This document shows positions 59,550-64,000 of a DNA stretch of 64,000 bases, one piece after another (the first letter of the stretch is position 1; the number at the start of each line of letters is the position of its first letter). Source of the DNA: Ottelia alismoides (lineage: Eukaryota; Streptophyta; Magnoliopsida; Alismatales; Hydrocharitaceae); the NCBI GenBank assembly GCA_037367405.1, contig JAZKJV010000151.1, forward strand, positions 620,001-684,000, given 5' to 3'. The notes below the pieces were generated by a model. That model ran no database searches. It was not told the DNA's origin and saw only the letters and a program-made list of their open reading frames with translations. Position numbers and translations under genes: made by a program.

Positions 59550-59774
59550 GCTTTTCAGCTGCTTGGGTTGGGGGCGAGGGAGGCCCCTTCGCTCTGAGGA
59601 GGTTATGAGGAAGGAGGCCGCGAGAGTATGATGACTAAAATAGTCTTGTAATTTCTGGGGAAGTCGGGAATGGAGCTAGTCTTCGGATAATTTTGGCGTG
59701 GGGTAGGTATAAGCGTGGATGGGACAGGTTACAGCTGCTGAGCTGGTATTGGTAGAACCGTAGACATTAATCTT

Positions 59775-59785
59775 ATTCTATATAA
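59775..59785 (-). promoter_or_regulatory. Candidate TATA box of the ELC-like gene
   Basis: Minus-strand TTATATAGAAT about 230 bases upstream of the start codon, in an otherwise A/T-rich stretch that begins just outside the GC-rich 5' leader. Placement is plausible, but A/T richness makes chance matches likely. Confidence 0.4.
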
Positions 59786-60220
59786 TTTATTACATTTATT
59801 TCTTAATTAGAACTTATCAATAGATGTATCATCTGCATTATTTATTGGTACGTTCCAAAATTGCTAAGAACAACATTAAATATATTTTAATGGGGTTCGT
59901 ACACAAAATGTCCCTGAAAGTTAGAATATTACAAAAGTATCACGGTAAATTTTGTATTTATAGAAATTCCACATAATGATATGCTATTAACAAATAACCT
60001 TACATTAAACTGTGGTTTTTTTATCATTTGTGCACCTCTGAGATATTGCAATATCAGTTATATCTCTCATTTTTTGAGAATATCAATTCTACCACTAACT
60101 TGTTCTACTACGATCATGTGTGCCCTTCGATTTAGTTAACATCCATCCCCATCCAAAACAAACGTTAAACTTCGAGGACATAAGGAAAACTAGAAAATAG
60201 CAAGGCTGGGAAAATGTCAT
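59786..60220. other. Upstream region of the ELC-like gene, no gene seen
   Basis: A/T-rich intergenic DNA with no open frame of note. It may hold distal promoter elements; none could be named with confidence. Confidence 0.45.
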
Positions 60221-60620
60221 TCCCCCCCCCCCTCCAAGCCCTCCTCCTCCACACACCATCCACCTCCCATTCCATCCCCTCCTAATCGGATTGCCCTCCC
60301 TTTTAACCCTTTCTCCTCCTACTCCTCCTCATCGGACTACCCCTCCCATTCCAGCTCTTACTCCAGTACCTCCTTCGCCATCGTCGCCCCTCCTCCTCCA
60401 TTGTCCCATTCTCCACCACCCATTCCGACCCCTCCTCCTCTTCTGACCACCCTCCCTTTCTAGCCCCTCCTCCTCCTATGCTCATGCTCTTCATCCGGCC
60501 ATCACTCCCTTTCCAGCACCTCTTCCTTCGCCACAGCCTCTATTCCTCCACGAACTGTAACTACCCCACCCCACTGCTTGTGACCTCTTCCATCTTTTCC
60601 CCATCACCTACTGAAAGATC
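60221..60620. repeat. Polypyrimidine (C/T) tract with diffuse repeats
   Basis: Begins with a run of 11 C (60,222-60,232) and continues for about 400 bases of nearly pure C/T on the plus strand, with imperfect recurrences of CTCCTMATCGGAYT and CCCTCCCATTCCA. The purine-rich opposite strand explains the Gly/Arg/Glu-rich reverse frame at 60,303-60,494. Such tracts can form triplexes; no gene is proposed. Confidence 0.7.
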
Positions 60621-60639
60621 CGAAAATTACAATACGCAA

Positions 60640-63600
60640 ATATTGTAGACTTAACACGTTGTAATCGAGCACTTATGGATCAATAAAAACCATGTAATTA
60701 AGTTAATCAAAGTAAGAGGGGCCATGTTTTTTCACTTAATCAAGCCCGAGGTCTAACTCAGGGAGATCATTGTCTTCTTAGGATGATTCCTAGATAATTT
60801 ATGTGCTAGGTTTTTGAGGATTTTTTTAGATTTCTTATTAAATAAATGATTAAGATGCAAGTGCAGAAGGCTAATTTTAAAATCAAATTAGCATAAAGTG
60901 GAGAATCCCAATTAATATGAGAATGAGGTCAAAAATCTAGAAATCTATTTTTCAGAATTTATTATAAAGTGATAATCCAAAACATATTTTTATACTTTTA
61001 TGGTATAATATGTATGCATGAAAAATAGATCTTTTTAAATGTTTTTATGTAAATTTTCATGCAAATGAAATGTAAAAATTATAAAAACAGGATAAAATAT
61101 TAAAAATGATGAAATTAATCAATTGTGTTTTTTTTGAAGTTGTGGATGCAAAATAAATTTTTCGTGAATTAAACAAGCAGACTATGTGATTTAGAGTAAA
61201 TTAATTTTAATACTTAGCAAACCTAATTATTTTCTAGAAGTTAAATTATCCTATATGTGTTCAATAAAGATCTATCCAAGAGAAATTCCACTTCGTAAAT
61301 GTACTATGTTTGTAGATAATTATTGTTCATAGACATAAATTTTAAAAAAAATATTTTAAGGAATTTTAAGGAAATTACACATTCAAATGATGTGATTTTT
61401 AGGAACAAGTTAGAATATAATTAATTCTACGAAATTTGATTTTTGATGATTTTTTGGAGCAATGTGTGATTTACTACGAATTACTAATTCTTAGATGAGT
61501 AAAATTGATAATACTCACACTCAAACAATTTTAATAAATCATTTAAATCTCATAAAAATAAAATAAATATCCACTGACAGGAGAATTAATTTAAAAACAA
61601 CATGAAATTATTAGAGTTCAAAATATATGTCAAATGAATGTTCAAATTAAAGCACCGGCACAGGGTGCAAATTGTATTTATAGAAAATAAACTCAAAATA
61701 CATAAACGGCACAAAATTTCATTTTGTTAACTACCTGAACCCGTGGGGAGTTTATTGCAATTCGTCTAGGCAGGGCATGCCACACACATGAAAGAGGTTG
61801 GCGGGAACTAATGTGTGATTGTCAAGAGCTTAGGTGCAAAGTGCAAAATGCTCGTAGCTGCACATGCTCAACGCATGCATAGTTGGTCCATGTGTAGGTT
61901 TGGGCTGGTGCTCCACATGGTTTGCTCCTCTTGGTTCGGATCGCCCCATGGCTGGTGGTTTGGGCAGATGATCGGATGGGGGGTGGTGCGAGTCACGTGA
62001 TGCCCTCAAGACCGTCTTATGCTCTTCGGGAGGCAGCTGTAGCTCCTGGAGCACGACGATCGATGATGGAGCTTGAAGAAGCCCTTTTATGGTTAGTAAG
62101 AATGGAGGGGGATATATGGAGGTCCTAGAGCGAGGCGGATAGGGTGGAGGACTGGGGTGGCTTCAAGATTTTGTGAAGCTTGAAGAGGACTAGGTGAAAG
62201 GGTATGATAGAGTAGAAGGGAGGTTGAGTTGATTGGGATTGGGGAATTGATCGAACGAAGAAGATGAGGGAATAAGGACATAGTAGATAGCATGGAAAAG
62301 AGTAGAATAAAAAGAAGATAGAGAGAATACTCGATTTGGATAAGTTTGCATGTGGTAGGACCTCGAGATGGAGATCCAGATCTTCGCTCGATGGTCGGTG
62401 TGCTGGAGCTGGGAAATGCGAGAAGGGGCTGCTACAAGGAGATATCACCTCCTCGAACTGTGTAGGTGAGGAATCACTGTCTTTGCTCCAGATCGAGGTG
62501 GAGACCAAGCTGCTAGGTTACTTCTCACGACATATGCTAAGCAACAGAGATCAACAAATGGGTTTTGAATTGAGGATGTTAGGGTTAGCGCGAGGGGTGG
62601 AGGTAAGGGTACATGGTCATGTGAGGGGGAGTTGTGGATCGAGGAGCGAGTAGGACAATGGAGAGGTGGCGAACGAGGTGTGGGGAGCTAGGCAGAGATG
62701 ATTGGCAAAGGAAGGCGGTGGCGATTGGGCTAATCGCTGCCCGAAGAAGACATATGAGGGAGAAGGGGTCCCTAGCCGTCTGAATGGCCAAGATAGGATG
62801 ACCACAGGCCCGCGGGCGTGCCACTTGGCAATGAGAAAAAGAAAGAGAGAATAATCTAAAAATTAAAAATTACTTAAAATAAGAAAATATTTGGACCATC
62901 AGATGAAGCACCCTTCATCCATGTGAAATGTGGCTTAAGTGGATTAAGGGACGATGTGTGGCAGCTCTATGAGTTGCCACATGTCTCTCCCAGAAAAATT
63001 AGGAACTAAAGAAAAAGAAAATTCAAAATAATATAAAAATGAAGTCAAATCAAAAAGTGATCTTTATAAAAGTTGTTAATCTCGACAAGATCTACAACTT
63101 TCATGAAGAAACCAAAAGCAAAAAAAGTCATCTGTAAAAAAGTGTATTTTTGGAGCTCATCTATGCACATAGAGTACCACATTTTTTGGTTTTGCATTTT
63201 TTGTGAAAAATTAATAAGAATATTTCGAAATATAGTATAATATAATATTAATATTTACATTTTAATCTAACTTTTTAGTAGTTTGTAAAATAAATAAATA
63301 AATGAAGTGAGACATATGCAAACTGTATACGCAGAATGATTCATTTTATTTGATTTAAACACAATTTAGGTTTGAATTTATGCACACTTTATTAAAATAT
63401 TAATAAAATAAAATAATGAAAAAGAATTATTTTTTTACATAAAATAATAGGGTCAAAGTCAATCAACATATAGAATAGACAATGAAGTCCCAAAACCCAA
63501 GTTTCACATATAAAATATGATTCTTTTTAATTTGGTATTGTTTTTATAGATAATTGAATGTAAATTAATTCAAAAGTGGGTAGAGGTTCATAGGAGATTG

Positions 63601-64000
63601 TAACTAAGGTTTGATTTTATTTGTCAAATCTACAAGTTAGTATTTTCCTAATATTTTTTCTTTGTTAATGTTCAAAATATGTACACAATGAAGTTAATTT
63701 TATATTATTTGGAGTTATTGTAAAATAATTAATAATAAGAAAAGATGTATTAGTATAGAGATGATAATATACACATAAATTCTGGTTTCTTATTATGTTA
63801 TTATGAATGATAAAATATGGATATTATTTACACATGCATGAATGTTAGTAATGCAATTTAAATGAATAAATGAAATTAATCTCTTGGGAATAGTGCTTTA
63901 TTTTATAGTAATGAATCACATATTCATCAACCTCCTATACTTGGACATTGCTCATCCCCGAGCAACTAAAATGAATGCATAATGGAAATGATATTAGGTT
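60640..64000 (+). repeat. Family-P dispersed repeat, copy 4 (to window end)
   Basis: Diverged relative of the repeats at 20,741 and 28,896, in the same orientation. An opening motif (CCGAGGTCTAACTCAGGGAG, near 60,746) is followed by an A/T-rich part and by ATTGCAATTCGTC and GTGTG-rich text near 61,755. The GC-rich middle (about 61,750-62,830) is open in several frames. Then come the hairpin GATGAAG-CACC-CTTCATC (62,902-62,919) and an AATCTCGACAAGATC hairpin (63,074-63,098). The end motif TATACTTGGACATTGCTC is followed by ATCCCCGAGCAA near 63,937-63,964. No protein domain was found; it runs out of the window. Confidence 0.55.

Noticed and set aside
61815..62824. Frames of 60-127 aa in the middle of family-P copy 4
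   Set aside because: Same GC-rich repeat region, overlapping on both strands, no recognisable domain.
1..64000. tRNA, rRNA or microRNA genes
   Set aside because: No cloverleaf consensus or rRNA core was recognised by eye. The tRNA-like phrase at 42,871 is the primer-binding site. The LTR fold-back is reported as a structure, not called a microRNA.

Overview
This is a stretch of nuclear plant DNA built almost entirely of transposable-element wreckage, with one credible host gene. The elements are plant types: Ty1/copia and Ty3/gypsy LTR retrotransposons, a CACTA transposon of the TNP2 kind, and GC/AT-mosaic repeats. The host gene is an ELC/VPS23-like ESCRT-I subunit. An angiosperm is safe; the exact lineage cannot be read from the sequence. 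Nearly every long reading frame outside the host gene is a shadow or decayed transposon code.

Left part (1-20.2 kb). A GC-rich segment of unknown origin abuts a decayed copia family (here family K) at about 1185. The order is pol remnant, a 2.6-kb LTR (3047-5650), a second pol remnant whose first 3.2 kb is deleted, and an LTR stub. An array of five tandem 1.78-kb units follows (8861-17790), then a gypsy-type LTR and an internally deleted family-K LTR fragment.

Middle part (20.2-41.2 kb). Three members of a dispersed 2.4-2.7-kb repeat family (here family P) lie at about 20.7, 26.1 and 28.9 kb. The third is cut off at 31,328 by a minus-strand family-K element with a full LTR (36,023-38,617) and most of its interior but no 3' LTR. 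A gypsy LTR, a leader and the start of a gypsy gag come next.

Right part (41.2-64 kb). A complete family-K element of 9,617 bp (41,222-50,838) with a perfect 5-bp target duplication (CTAAA) sits inside the gypsy gag. Gag resumes at 50,839 and runs through protease to the start of reverse transcriptase, where it meets a minus-strand CACTA element (about 53,389-57,667). That element keeps its gene-5' terminus but has lost the other end. The ELC-like gene (58,560-59,549, minus strand, uninterrupted) follows, then a polypyrimidine tract and a fourth family-P copy to the window end.

Relative order of events: the gypsy inserted before copia element D; the CACTA interrupts or is joined to the gypsy pol; the family-P copy at 28.9 kb and copia element C were brought together by a later truncating event. 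No bacterial or viral defence-type system is present. The most unusual items are the 1.78-kb array, the fold-back in the copia LTRs that is repeatedly lost by deletion, and family-P hairpins with paired changes. Family names K and P and element letters A, C, D, E are labels used only here.
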